Of a DNA stretch of 64,000 bases, positions 1 through 10,243 are shown one piece after another (the stretch's first letter is position 1; each line of letters begins with the position of its first letter). The stretch lies in contig NZ_BAMO01000003.1 of the NCBI RefSeq assembly GCF_000615945.1, positions 62,001-126,000 of the forward strand, in the 5' to 3' direction. The notes beneath the pieces were generated by a model. The model made no database searches. It was not told the origin of the DNA and worked only from the letters and a program-made list of their open reading frames with translations. A program made the translations under genes and the position numbers. Source of the stretch: Caldalkalibacillus mannanilyticus JCM 10596. Lineage in GTDB: Bacteria; Bacillota; Bacilli; Caldalkalibacillales; JCM-10596.

Positions 1-894
1 ATAACCGATCAGGTCACCAGAGTTCACCTGATCACCCTCGCTAACGCTTATTTTACTGAGATGAGCATAATAGGTTTCTACACCCTCCCCATGGTCAATA
101 ATGACCAGATTCCCATAGCCTCCTCGATGAAAATAGGCATCTGTTACAACACCAGACTTTGCTGCCTTAATTTCTGCATTGGAGCGATCAGCATTAGAAA
201 TATCGATTCCGTTATGCATCCTTCCCCATCTTGTACCGAAATTACTTGTCACAATCCCAGACAAAGGCCATTGAAACGCTCCTGCCTGATCGGTTTTAAA
301 TCGGCTGGCTATTTTCACTTCTCTCTTATCCTGCTGGCTGACTGTCATGATTGGTTGATGGATGGGTTCAGGAGGAGCGGTAGGGATTCTTAGGGTTTGC
401 CCCGGGTAGACTGTATAATTCATTGTTTTGACGATTTGATTATAGGTAATCAATTCCTCCTTGCTGACTCCCAGTTGGTTAACAATTTCGTCAACAGACT
501 CACCATGCTTGACTACATACTCTTTTTCCTTCAAGCGTATTTGCAGCTTTTGACCGATGGAAAGCTTGTGTTTATTATGAATATGATTCACTTGTTCAAT
601 TTCTTTTTGCGGGATCCCAAATTTGTAAGCAATATCAGATAATGTATCCCCTAATTGCACTTCATATGTAATGGTATCTTCTACAGTTACCTGATCAATG
701 GTTGAGTGTATTCGGTGAAGAGGGTTGGTATAATTCCTGAGAGCGTTCTCAATCATTTCCATCTCTAGCATATCTATGTCTTCCTGTAGCCAGCCATCCA
801 TCGCAGCTTCTGCTGTTCCTGCTGGTAGGGTGGAAAGAGCCGTAGCCCCTGTCACGAATAGAGCAGACGTGACCACCTTTTTTATACTAGGCAC
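1..894 (-). CDS. LysM-repeat M23 family peptidase, secreted (3' end outside window)
   Basis: This is a cell-wall endopeptidase precursor whose C-terminus runs off the window edge. The GTG start at 894 follows a strong AAAGGAGGGG site. The first ~30 residues (MPSIKKVVTSALFVTGATA...) look like a signal peptide. Two LysM peptidoglycan-binding repeats follow, one beginning near YEVQLGDTLSDIAYKFG and one near YVVKHGESVDEIVNQLG and ending YTVYPGQTLRI, and then a proline-rich linker. The M23/LytM catalytic domain starts before the edge: GYGNLVIIDHGEGVETYYAH and the following VSEGDQVNSGDLIGY are typical of this metallopeptidase fold. The last HxH zinc ligands lie outside the window. It is downstream of rho and separated from it by a terminator, so it is probably its own transcription unit. 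Family assignment is secure; the exact bond cleaved is not visible. Confidence 0.9.
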   Translation of the reverse strand, partial: MPSIKKVVTSALFVTGATALSTLPAGTAEAAMDGWLQEDIDMLEMEMIENALRNYTNPLHRIHSTIDQVTVEDTITYEVQLGDTLSDIAYKFGIPQKEIEQVNHIHNKHKLSIGQKLQIRLKEKEYVVKHGESVDEIVNQLGVSKEELITYNQIVKTMNYTVYPGQTLRIPTAPPEPIHQPIMTVSQQDKREVKIASRFKTDQAGAFQWPLSGIVTSNFGTRWGRMHNGIDISNADRSNAEIKAAKSGVVTDAYFHRGGYGNLVIIDHGEGVETYYAHLSKISVSEGDQVNSGDLIGY

Positions 895-942
895 AGATTT
901 CCCCTCCTTTGATCTTCCATTGTAACTATATGATGCATAGGC

Positions 943-981
943 AAAAAAATCACTACATTTTGTCTAATGTAGTGATTTTTC
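943..981 (-). terminator. rho-independent terminator after rho
   Basis: On the minus strand an AATCACTACATT / AATGTAGTGATT stem with a short loop is followed by a T7 run (A7 at 943-949 on the plus strand). It lies immediately after the rho stop codon at 990. Confidence 0.8.
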
Positions 982-989
982 TATTTCAT

Positions 990-2322
990 TTACGAAATAG
1001 GATTTTTATTTTTGGCTGTTCTCACAGGAGAAGTTGCCGCTGTTCTTGGCGGGCTTGGTTGACTTGACTTATTGGAGGTTGGGGCTGATAATGTCGCCAT
1101 AAACTCCTCATTTGTTTTGGTTTCTTTTATTTTCCTAGCAAATTGTTCGATAAAATCTGGTGTTTCTGACAGATTTTTTCGAATGAGCCATAGTTTTTCT
1201 AAGTCTTCCTTCTCCAGCAGCAATTCTTCTCTTCTTGTTCCTGAACGGCGGATATCGATGGATGGATAGATTCTTCGCTCAGCTAGCTTACGATCTAGAT
1301 GAAGCTCCATATTTCCTGTTCCTTTAAATTCTTCATAGATGACATCATCCATTCTCGACCCTGTTTCGACAAGTGCCGTAGCTAAAATAGTTAAGCTTCC
1401 GCCTTCTTCGATATTTCGTGCCGATCCAAAAAAGCGTTTTGGTCGATGGAAAGCGGCTGGATCAATCCCCCCAGATAACGTACGTCCACTTGGCGGAATA
1501 ACAAGGTTATAGGCTCTAGCGAGTCTTGTAATACTATCTAATAGGATGACCACATCTTTTTTATGCTCCACAAGACGTTGAGCCCTTTCAAGCACTAGCT
1601 CCGCTACACGAATATGATTTTCTGGAACTTCGTCGAAAGTAGAGCTAACGACTTCCCCTTTGACAGAGCGAGACATGTCCGTCACTTCTTCAGGACGCTC
1701 ATCAATAAGTAACACAATCAGTTCTATATCCGGGTAATTATGAGATATACTATTGGCAATCTCTTGTAAAAGAACGGTTTTTCCTGCTTTAGGAGGTGCC
1801 ACAATTAAGCCACGTTGACCTAAACCGACAGGAGCCACTAAATCCATAATCCGTGGAGCTAATTTATTCGGAAATGCTTCTAACATGATTTTTTTATCAG
1901 GATATAGAGGGGTTAACGCCGGAAAATGCGGGCGTTCCTTGGCTAGTTCTGGATCTTCTCCATTCACAGCCTCGACATAGAGTAGGCTGAAATAGCGCTC
2001 ATTATCCTTAGGAGGTCGTACTTTCCCCGATACTTTATCCCCATTTCTTAATTCAAATCGTCTGATCTGTGAAGCAGAGATGTAAATATCCTCTGAAGAT
2101 GGTAAATAGTTAATCGGTCTTAAAAAACCATATCCTTCAGAGAGAACTTCAAGTACTCCCTCCATGAAAAAGAGCCCATCCTTTTCAGCCTGTGCTTTTA
2201 ATATGGCGAAAATCAACTTCTTTTTTCTTCAGCTGTCCGTAATAAGGAATTTGATATTCTCTAGCTAGTTTATATAGATCTGTTAATTTTTTTTCCTCTA
2301 GTTCAGTTATGTTTATTGACAT
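990..2322 (-). CDS. rho: Transcription termination factor Rho (frameshift near the N-terminus)
   Basis: Rho is the hexameric RNA helicase that terminates transcription. The long frame (990-2216, from an internal TTG) holds the cold-shock-type RNA-binding domain (GFLRP, residues ~20-85), a Walker A motif VAPPKAGKT (~139-147) and the RecA-like core with [13 protein letters not shown] and [13 protein letters not shown]. The normal N-terminal helical domain is encoded upstream in another frame: an ATG at 2322 reads [20 protein letters not shown] and continues [10 protein letters not shown]. The two frames meet in an A6 run (T6 at 2221-2226 on the plus strand). Removing one A gives [19 protein letters not shown], which joins the halves as expected for the family. 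The stop upstream of the TTG and the lack of a good RBS there argue against a natural short form. The C-terminal tail after ATLSAP is a low-complexity S/P/T/K extension. Its place after glpX matches the Bacillus order. Confidence 0.9.
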
Positions 2323-2358
2323 AAAAAATATCCACCACTTTTCTCTAATTGCCGATCT

Positions 2359-3327
2359 CTACTCCTCTACCACCATATTTGGTTTTCTTTCTAGTCGATG
2401 ATCAGCGTTAATAAATCGTACTGTGCCAGATTTGGCTCTCATTACTACTGATTGTGTACTCCCCACATTTCCTTTGAATCGAACTCCACGGAGCAGTTCA
2501 CCATCAGTCACTCCCGTCGCCGCAAAAATAGCGTCGTCCCCACGAACAAGATCCTCCATACGCAAGACTTGGTTCGGGTTCACAATCCCCATTTTTTTGC
2601 AACGATCTAATTCCTCTTGGCTTTGAGGAACCAGTCTTCCTTGAATCTCACCACCAAGGCATTTTAAAGCCACGGCTGCAATGACTCCCTCTGGAGCTCC
2701 ACCGGTTCCAAATAAGATGTCTACACCCGTATTTTCAAACGCGGTATTGATTGCAGCGGCGACATCTCCATCGGAAATCAACTTAATTCTGGCTCCAGCC
2801 TCTCTTACTTCATGAATAATTTTAGCGTGACGATCACGATCTAAGATAATGGCTACTAAATCAGATACATCCCTATTTAAAGCTTTGGCTAAGGCACGCA
2901 GGTTGTCTTTTACTGGAGCATTGATGTCTACATGCCCTACTCCAGCAGGACCTACGGCTAATTTATCCATATACATGTCTGGTGCATGTAACAGATTCCC
3001 ATGATCAGCTACAGCGAGAACAGATAAGGCATTCCATGTTCCTTTAGCCACAATATTGGTTCCTTCCAAAGGATCTACAGCAACATCCACTTCTGGACCA
3101 TAGCCCATCCCTAGCTTTTCTCCAATATAGAGCATAGGAGCTTCATCCATCTCTCCTTCTCCAATCACCACTGTCCCTTGCATTGGAACGGTGTCAAAAA
3201 CTCTACGCATCGCGGTTGTTGCAGCATCATCTGCCTCATCTTTTCGTCCTCTTCCCATCCATCGTGCTGAAGCAAGGGCTGCTGCCTCTGTGACGCGCAC
3301 TAATTCCATTGATAAACTTCTTTCCAT
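2359..3327 (-). CDS. glpX: Class II fructose-1,6-bisphosphatase
   Basis: This enzyme hydrolyses fructose-1,6-bisphosphate to fructose-6-phosphate in gluconeogenesis. The 322-residue product has full family length and begins [20 protein letters not shown]. Family signatures include [15 protein letters not shown] (metal and phosphate site), DPLEGTNI (lithium-sensitive phosphatase motif) and [16 protein letters not shown]. The start at 3327 has a GAGAAGGGG site upstream. Rho begins about 36 bases after the stop, so the two are probably co-transcribed. The neighbouring fructose-bisphosphate aldolase and transaldolase fit a sugar-phosphate role. Confidence 0.95.
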   Translation of the reverse strand: MERSLSMELVRVTEAAALASARWMGRGRKDEADDAATTAMRRVFDTVPMQGTVVIGEGEMDEAPMLYIGEKLGMGYGPEVDVAVDPLEGTNIVAKGTWNALSVLAVADHGNLLHAPDMYMDKLAVGPAGVGHVDINAPVKDNLRALAKALNRDVSDLVAIILDRDRHAKIIHEVREAGARIKLISDGDVAAAINTAFENTGVDILFGTGGAPEGVIAAVALKCLGGEIQGRLVPQSQEELDRCKKMGIVNPNQVLRMEDLVRGDDAIFAATGVTDGELLRGVRFKGNVGSTQSVVMRAKSGTVRFINADHRLERKPNMVVEE

Positions 3328-3410
3328 CTCTCAATTCCCCTTCTCTTGATCGCGATAGACTCATCACTGATTCTAAACCGATCACATTCATATATTTTAT
3401 CTGCCCTTGT

Positions 3411-4069
3411 TTATATTAGATCCTGCTCTCCCTGTCTCCTAGAACCCTGATAAAGTAAAACAACAAGAACAAAAATAAACAACGTATATAAGTAAGTCGT
3501 TAAAGCCGATTGGCTTGCGATTCTTTCTATTAAAAAATAGAGCAGCCCGCCAACCCACACCAGATCCATGTATTTCCCTGTTTACGAAGCCACAAAAAAA
3601 GGCTCCCTAAAATGAATAGAATGGTAGAAATACCGGTGATCCAGGAATACATCACAAGGTTTTCTTGAACCCACTGTAATTGAATTCCTTGAGGAACAAT
3701 CAGAACGACCTCTTCTAAGTATAACACATTTGCGAAATATGTTATCATTAATACACTATAAATAATGGCATAAAATATAGAATAGTATCTCTTGTTTCTC
3801 TCAGCGTATCGTTGTACAACCGTTTCCCAAAGAAAACCAAACATACTTGGTCCTAACATGGAAAAACTAAAGATAAACAACAGGATCACCCATTGATACC
3901 AATTTAATAATTGTCCAACAATGAGACTGAATAGGGTAAAAGAGATGAGTAAGAATGAAAGGGAAATATAGATATGATTCCAACGCTTATGCTGGAAGAC
4001 AGATGTAGAGAAAATGAGGGAAAAGAAGAAGCTAATGAGACAGGTTATGACTAATACGATGACGATCAT
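3411..4069 (-). CDS. Multi-pass membrane protein of unknown function (C-terminal frameshift)
   Basis: I do not recognise a family. The protein is very hydrophobic, with about six predicted membrane segments, starting MIVIVLVITCLISFFFSLIF. Met at 4069 is preferred over the one at 4075 because the AAGGAGAGG site directly abuts the latter. The first frame ends at 3530. A different frame continues with GGLLYFLIERIASQSALTTY and then a hydrophobic stretch and a charged tail, ending at 3411. The frames join if one G is restored to the GGG run at 3576-3578 (CCC on the plus strand), so the true product is about 228 residues. It sits between murA and glpX, an insertion relative to the usual Bacillus order. 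Confidence 0.6.
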
Positions 4070-4157
4070 TAGCATCCTCTCCTTATCTACAAAAAAGGTT
4101 TATCTGGTCTACTTATGTTTTGTTCATGTGTATACCCCGTTCATAGTGTATACATTT

Positions 4158-5459
4158 CTACGATTCAATAGCCTTGTCCATTTCTGCGGGTTCTGTTGCA
4201 GGCGCTGGTAGATTACGCCATACTTCCGCTCCCAGCTCCTGAAGCTTCGCAACCAGATCTTCGTAACCACGATCGATATGTTCTACTCCACTTATTTCAG
4301 TCACGCCCGTTGATATAAGTCCAGCAATGACTAGAGCCGCACCTGCACGCAAATCAGAAGCTGTCACCTTGGTTCCTTGCAGTGGAGTCGCACCATAAAT
4401 AATAGCGGATCTTCCTTCTACTTTAATGTTAGCTCCCATTCGGCGCAATTCATCTACATGCTTAAATCTGGCACTATAGATCGTATCAGTGACAATACTG
4501 GTGCCTACAGCCTGAGTTAACAGTGTTGTCATGGGTTGTTGCAAATCGGTTGGAAATCCTGGATGTACGAGCGTCTTAATATCAACCGCTTGAAAATCAG
4601 CTTGAGAAGCGTCAATATACAACTGATCGTCCTGCTCTTGAATGGTGACTCCAATCTCTCTTAACTTAGAAGAAAGGGACTCAAGATGCTTAGGAATCAC
4701 ATTATCCAAAATGACTTGACCCTTCGACGCTGCCGCAGCGATCATGAACGTACCTGATTCTATTCTATCAGGAATAATTGTATGGCGACAACCGTTTAGT
4801 TTGTCTACCCCTTCAATACGGATAACATCGGTTCCTGCTCCTTTAATTTTGGCACCCATAGAAGAAAGAAGAGTAGCAACATCTATAATTTCAGGTTCTT
4901 TTGCTGCATTTTCAATGATGGTTTGCCCCTTCGCTCTTACAGCAGCTAGCATAATATTAATCGTTGCACCTACACTAACTACATCTAGGTAAATTCGAGC
5001 GCCACGTAACTCATCTGCTTTTAAGAAAATGGCTCCATGATCATTGGAAACCGTAGCACCCAAGGCTTCAAATCCTTTAATATGCTGATCAATAGGACGT
5101 GGACCTAGATTACATCCACCTGGTAATCCTACTGCTGCGCGCCCAAAGCGTCCGAGCATAGCTCCCATTAGATAGTAGGAGGCTCTAAGCTTCTTCACAC
5201 TTCCATTAGGTAGAGGTACTGCCGTCATGGCTGAAGGGTCCACAGTTAGCTCTCCTTCTCGAAGTTCTACTGTACCTCCAATTTCTCTGAGAAGATCAGC
5301 AAAAACGCGCACGTCACTAATATTCGGGAGATTATCGATGGTTATAGTACTTTCTGCTAAGATCGTAGCTGGAATTAATGCTACGGCACTATTTTTTGCT
5401 CCGCTAATCTGCACCTTGCCCTTTAAGGGTGTTCCTCCCTGAATATATAACTTGTCCAT
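4158..5459 (-). CDS. murA: UDP-N-acetylglucosamine 1-carboxyvinyltransferase
   Basis: MurA transfers enolpyruvate from PEP to UDP-GlcNAc, the first committed step of peptidoglycan synthesis, in the cytoplasm. The 433-residue product shows the conserved K22-N23 pair (GAKNSAVAL) and the catalytic cysteine at about residue 116 in the loop [16 protein letters not shown]. This Cys form is fosfomycin sensitive in the family. The position next to the tal gene corresponds to the second Bacillus paralogue, called murAB or murZ. The C-terminus has a short extra acidic/proline tail. The start has an AAGGAGAAG site. Confidence 0.95.
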   Translation of the reverse strand: MDKLYIQGGTPLKGKVQISGAKNSAVALIPATILAESTITIDNLPNISDVRVFADLLREIGGTVELREGELTVDPSAMTAVPLPNGSVKKLRASYYLMGAMLGRFGRAAVGLPGGCNLGPRPIDQHIKGFEALGATVSNDHGAIFLKADELRGARIYLDVVSVGATINIMLAAVRAKGQTIIENAAKEPEIIDVATLLSSMGAKIKGAGTDVIRIEGVDKLNGCRHTIIPDRIESGTFMIAAAASKGQVILDNVIPKHLESLSSKLREIGVTIQEQDDQLYIDASQADFQAVDIKTLVHPGFPTDLQQPMTTLLTQAVGTSIVTDTIYSARFKHVDELRRMGANIKVEGRSAIIYGATPLQGTKVTASDLRAGAALVIAGLISTGVTEISGVEHIDRGYEDLVAKLQELGAEVWRNLPAPATEPAEMDKAIES

Positions 5460-5561
5460 CTCTCTTCTCCTTCCTTATGTACATTCCTTTGTTGATAGAG
5501 ATCCCATACCTTTTATTATTACCGATATTGGTAAATTTAACATCTAATTCTTAACAAGTTC

Positions 5562-5611
5562 TATACATGCCACTAACTCGCTCATATCGAAGCGAGTTAG
5601 TGGTCTTATGT
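5562..5611. other. Long intergenic hairpin between transaldolase and murA
   Basis: A perfect 13-base-pair stem, CCACTAACTCGCT / AGCGAGTTAGTGG with an 8-base loop (5570-5603), is extended by outer ATACAT / ATGTAT pairing. It lies just after the tal stop on the minus strand. There is no U-run on either side, so it is not a classical intrinsic terminator. It may mark the 3' end or protect the transcript. Confidence 0.6.
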
Positions 5612-5614
5612 ATA

Positions 5615-6255
5615 TTATTGAACTTTCTGCCAATCAGCTAAAAATTTCTCTATCCCTTGATCTGTTAATGGGTGTTTGCTCATTTGTTCAATGACAGATA
5701 GAGGCATCGTCCCAATATGCGCTCCTTGAAGTGCCGCTTGCGTCACGTGTTGAGGGTGACGAATGGAGGCGGCAATGATTTCCGTTTCTAATTGATGGAT
5801 CTCAAATAGTTGAGCAATTTCTGAAATCAGTTCAATTCCGTTATGACCAATATCATCTAAACGTCCTAAAAATGGCGACACATAGCTAGCTCCTGCTCTA
5901 GCAGCAAGCAAAGCTTGGTTGGCAGAGAAAATAAGAGTCACATTGGTTTTTATTTTCTTTTGGGCAAAATGGTGTACGGCTTTTAAGCTTCTAAGGTCAT
6001 CGGAACCTTAATTGTAATTTGAGGAGCAATGGCAGCAAGCTCTTCCCCTTCTTTAATCATGCCTTCTGCTTCAAGACTAATCACTTCGGCACTCACAGAG
6101 CCAGTCACAAAGCTACAAATTTCTTTCAAACGCTCTTTAAAGTCAATTCCCTCTTTCGCTACAAGAGAAGGATTTGTTGTCACACCTGAAAGAATTCCTA
6201 GCTGATGTGCTTTCTTAATTTCTTCTAAATTGGCTGTATCAATAAAAATTTTCAT
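5615..6255 (-). CDS. tal: Transaldolase, small (TalC/fructose-6-phosphate aldolase-like) type (frameshifted)
   Basis: This is a Schiff-base aldolase moving a dihydroxyacetone unit between sugar phosphates. The first frame (5983-6255) begins [20 protein letters not shown] and includes [13 protein letters not shown], ending after KVPMTLEA. The second (5615-5941) resumes at [19 protein letters not shown] and includes [16 protein letters not shown]. The intervening bases read [14 protein letters not shown] in a third register. Inserting one base near 5987 (GAAGC for GAAGGC) gives an uninterrupted ~214-residue protein of normal length, with the catalytic lysine in IKVPMT. It starts 23 bases after fba and is probably in one operon with it. 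Confidence 0.9.
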
Positions 6256-6278
6256 CTCGTTCCTCCTATCCTCGTCCC

Positions 6279-7142
6279 TTATCCTTGATTACTTGAGCCA
6301 AACTCGCGCATTTTTCCTTTAACTGTTTCTTTGATGACATCCCTTGCTGGTCCTAAATATTTACGAGGATCGTATTCATTTGGCTTTTCCGCTAAGACTT
6401 TTCTTACAGCAGCAGCTGAAGACATTTGATTTTCTGTATTCACATTGATTTTTGCTGTTCCTAGGGAGATCGCTTTTTTAATATCGTGCGTCGGAATTCC
6501 AGTACCACCATGAAGGACAAGAGGTACACCCGTTAATTTTTGAACTTCTTCCATGCGGTCAAAACCAAGGTTAGGCTCTCCCTTATAAGGTCCATGAACC
6601 GAACCCAAAGCTGGTGCAAAGCAATCTACTCCCGTTTCTCTCACTAATTGATCACACTCATGAGGAATAGCATACATCGCATCTGCATCATCAACAATCA
6701 GGTCGTCTTCTTGACCCCCAATTCTTCCTAGCTCTGCCTCGACAGAAACACCGAGGGCATGAGCTACATCTACTACTTTCTTCGTTAGGGCGATGTTTTC
6801 CTCAAGTGGATGATGAGAACCGTCGATCATAACAGAAGTAAATCCAGCATACATCGCTTCGACACATTTTTCAAATGAAGATCCATGATCCAAGTGTATC
6901 GCTACAGGAACCGTTACTTTATATTCCTCCATTAGAGCTTTGACCATAGCAACTACAAACTTAAATCCTCCCATGTAGCGAGCAGCGCCTTCACTTACAC
7001 CTAAAATAACAGGGGAGTTCTCTTCTTGTGCTGCTTGGAGAATAGCTTGAGTAAATTCTAGATTGTTTAGATTAAATTGTCCTACAGCATATTTTCCTTC
7101 TACGGCTTTTAATAGCATTTCCTTCATCGAAACTAATGGCAT
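6279..7142 (-). CDS. fbaA: Class II fructose-bisphosphate aldolase
   Basis: This zinc-dependent enzyme cleaves fructose-1,6-bisphosphate to glyceraldehyde-3-phosphate and dihydroxyacetone phosphate. The 287-residue product contains the expected metal and substrate motifs: [31 protein letters not shown] and [13 protein letters not shown]. It lies 22 bases downstream of spo0F, the standard Bacillus arrangement, and has an AAAGGAGGACG site before the ATG at 7142. Confidence 0.95.
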   Translation of the reverse strand: MPLVSMKEMLLKAVEGKYAVGQFNLNNLEFTQAILQAAQEENSPVILGVSEGAARYMGGFKFVVAMVKALMEEYKVTVPVAIHLDHGSSFEKCVEAMYAGFTSVMIDGSHHPLEENIALTKKVVDVAHALGVSVEAELGRIGGQEDDLIVDDADAMYAIPHECDQLVRETGVDCFAPALGSVHGPYKGEPNLGFDRMEEVQKLTGVPLVLHGGTGIPTHDIKKAISLGTAKINVNTENQMSSAAAVRKVLAEKPNEYDPRKYLGPARDVIKETVKGKMREFGSSNQG

Positions 7143-7164
7143 GTGCTTCGTCCTCCTTTTATTC

Positions 7165-7542
7165 TTAGCTCATTTGAGTTGGTGTCAAATAACTCTCGAC
7201 ACCTTTGCGTAACTCATCAATATCAAAAGGTTTAGTGAAATGAGTTAGGGCTCCTAAACGCATGGCCTCTTGAATCAAGTCTAGCTCTCCATAGGCTGTA
7301 ATCATAATGACCTGAATGGTTTGATTCAAGAGTTTGATTCTCTTCAATATTTCTAGTCCGTCCATTCCTGGGATCTTCATATCAAGGATAACAAGATCCG
7401 GTTCTTCGTTTTGGGCAATCGTTAAAGCTTGAGTTCCATTGGCTGCTTGAAAAGTGGTGTAGCCTTCCTTTCTAAAAACCTCATCAAGAAGTACCCTGAT
7501 ACCATACTGGTCATCAACGATTAAAATCTTCTTTTTTTCCAA
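7165..7542 (-). CDS. spo0F: Sporulation phosphorelay response regulator Spo0F
   Basis: This single-domain receiver carries phosphate from sporulation kinases to Spo0B. The 125-residue product has the acidic pair D10-D11, the phosphoacceptor D54 ([12 protein letters not shown]), and K104 in FTKPFD, and has no output domain. It uses a TTG start at 7542 behind GGGAAGAGGGG. A sigma-H-type promoter lies about 65 bases upstream. Position between pyrG and fbaA is diagnostic. Confidence 0.93.
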   Translation of the reverse strand: MEKKKILIVDDQYGIRVLLDEVFRKEGYTTFQAANGTQALTIAQNEEPDLVILDMKIPGMDGLEILKRIKLLNQTIQVIMITAYGELDLIQEAMRLGALTHFTKPFDIDELRKGVESYLTPTQMS

Positions 7543-7606
7543 ACTAATCCCCTCTTCCCTTATTTAGCTATACAATTGACCTCTCTATTGATCCATAGTT
7601 AGCTAA

Positions 7607-7633
7607 ATTCGCCCTTTTTGCCTTATATCCTCC
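7607..7633 (-). promoter_or_regulatory. Sigma-H-type promoter of spo0F
   Basis: The minus strand reads GGAGGATAT - 11 bases - GGCGAAT, matching the known sigma-H consensus RnAGGAwww / RnnGAAT at every defined position. It is about 65 bases upstream of the spo0F start, where Bacillus subtilis also has a sigma-H promoter. Confidence 0.65.
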
Positions 7634-7646
7634 TCTGTTCAGCACT

Positions 7647-7655
7647 TTTGTCTAA
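7647..7655 (+). promoter_or_regulatory. Possible Spo0A box upstream of spo0F
   Basis: TTTGTCTAA differs from the 0A-box TTTGTCRAA at one base and sits 13 bases upstream of the sigma-H -35 element. A short single match in AT-rich DNA is weak evidence on its own. Confidence 0.35.
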
Positions 7656-7670
7656 AAAATACAAAATTAA

Positions 7671-7686
7671 AGTTTCGTACCAAACT
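7671..7686 (-). terminator. Weak candidate terminator after pyrG
   Basis: On the minus strand an AGTTT / AAACT stem with a 6-base loop (GGTACG) is followed by a U-rich stretch (TTTAATTTTGTATTTTTT). The stem is short, so this is tentative. Confidence 0.35.
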
Positions 7687-7711
7687 AAGACATACTAATA
7701 GGGAATCTTGG

Positions 7712-9322
<1,611 letters not shown>

Positions 9323-9411
9323 CTACTACCCCTCTTTCCTGCTCTTAGTTTTGCTCAATTTGGTAAAAACAATCATTTTTTTATAGAAAAATTTTCTTAA
9401 AAAATAAAAAA

Positions 9412-9454
9412 ACAAAAGACACGAATCCCTATCAAGATCAGGGGGCGCTTTTGT
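9412..9454 (-). promoter_or_regulatory. pyrG leader attenuator (intrinsic terminator hairpin)
   Basis: On the minus strand ACAAAAG...CTTTTGT forms the outer stem and CCCT/AGGG the inner stem, followed by T7ATTTTTT. It lies between the pyrG promoter and coding region. The 5' arm contains CGCCCCCT, a pyrimidine tract that poly-G at the 5' end of the transcript could pair with, as known for Bacillus pyrG. Confidence 0.7.
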
Positions 9455-9511
9455 AGCTGGATATCTTCATATTCAATTTAACGTATTCACGTCCAAAAAA
9501 ATTATAATAAA

Positions 9512-9551
9512 GCCCAAGGAAAATAATACCCCTTGAACATACCTTTGTCAA
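9512..9551 (-). promoter_or_regulatory. pyrG sigma-A promoter with GGGC start
   Basis: TTGACA (9546-9551), a 17-base spacer and TATTAT (9523-9528) form a near-consensus promoter. Seven bases downstream the transcript would begin GGGC (9515-9512). GGGC initiation is the feature that allows reiterative G addition when CTP is low in Bacillus pyrG. Confidence 0.75.
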
Positions 9552-9577
9552 GGGGGATTATCTCTCTTTCATTTGTG

Positions 9578-10159
9578 CTATAAATCCTCGTTTTCGTCTT
9601 CAAAATCGCTGTCTTCTTCACTCTCATCGTCGTCAACAAGGTCGTCATCTTCAAGCTCCAAGTCTTCGTCAATGCTGTCGTCTAAATCTTCATCGAGATC
9701 ATCAATATCTTCGATTTCCTCGTCCAGATTTTCATCGAGGTCATCTAGATCATCCAGATCATCTTCATCATCAAGCAAAAGATCATCCTCATCTATTAGC
9801 TCATCTTCTAGATAATCGTCATCTAGATAATCATCGTCTTCATCCTTTTTCTTCTTCTTCGGCTTCTTCTTCAACTCGGTAATAACAATCTCTTCAACTT
9901 GTTCTACTGGATACCAGCTACGAAGTCCCCAGACATTATCACCAAGCCCATTAAAGCGCCCATCAATATTAATCTCTGTATATAAACGAGGCATAGCATC
10001 TACTTTTTGTTCCTGAGTGAAGCCTTTCAAAGCCGCTACTTCATCTAGCAGGACATGATATGGTTTAGGCTCTTTATTACTCTCTTTTAAGAGAGCATAA
10101 ACGATATCTACCATAGACATCTCCATAATAACTTCTCTGTCTAAGTCCCGAATGCTCAC
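9578..10159 (-). CDS. rpoE: RNA polymerase delta subunit
   Basis: The delta subunit of Firmicutes RNA polymerase increases transcription specificity and enzyme recycling. The first ~90 residues form the folded HARE-HTH domain (IVYALLKESNKEPKPYHVLLDEVAAL ... WGLRSWYPVEQVEE). A short K-rich block (KKKPKKKKK, ~95-105) then precedes an Asp/Glu tail to residue 193, the known disordered acidic tail. The start is GTG at 10159 behind AAGGGAAG. The antisense strand yields a long polyserine reading frame, which is only a shadow of the acidic tail. Confidence 0.93.
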   Translation of the reverse strand: MSIRDLDREVIMEMSMVDIVYALLKESNKEPKPYHVLLDEVAALKGFTQEQKVDAMPRLYTEINIDGRFNGLGDNVWGLRSWYPVEQVEEIVITELKKKPKKKKKDEDDDYLDDDYLEDELIDEDDLLLDDEDDLDDLDDLDENLDEEIEDIDDLDEDLDDSIDEDLELEDDDLVDDDESEEDSDFEDENEDL

Positions 10160-10192
10160 ACTAGCACTTCCCTTCTACTTCATCTACCTACT

Positions 10193-10198
10193 CATTAT
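10193..10198 (-). promoter_or_regulatory. -10 element, probable rpoE promoter
   Basis: A perfect TATAAT lies ~35 bases upstream of the rpoE start on the minus strand. No good -35 hexamer is visible at 16-18 bases, so activity is uncertain. Confidence 0.4.
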
Positions 10199-10243
10199 AG
10201 ACTGAATGAGGAAATTTATGCTAGCTTTTTTAGTAGGTTTTTT

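Noticed and set aside
61-642. Two plus-strand ORFs opposite the M23 peptidase
   Set aside because: They are shadows of the LysM/M23 coding frame, which shows clear domain motifs on the minus strand.
2214-2230. Programmed ribosomal -1 frameshift in rho
   Set aside because: A -1 shift at the A6 run meets a TGA at once; only +1 (or one A fewer) reaches the Rho frame. Homopolymer error is simpler.
9573-9815. Long polyserine reading frame on the plus strand
   Set aside because: It is the exact antisense of the Asp/Glu tail of rpoE; GAT/GAA-rich codons read backwards give Ser. No RBS or independent signature.
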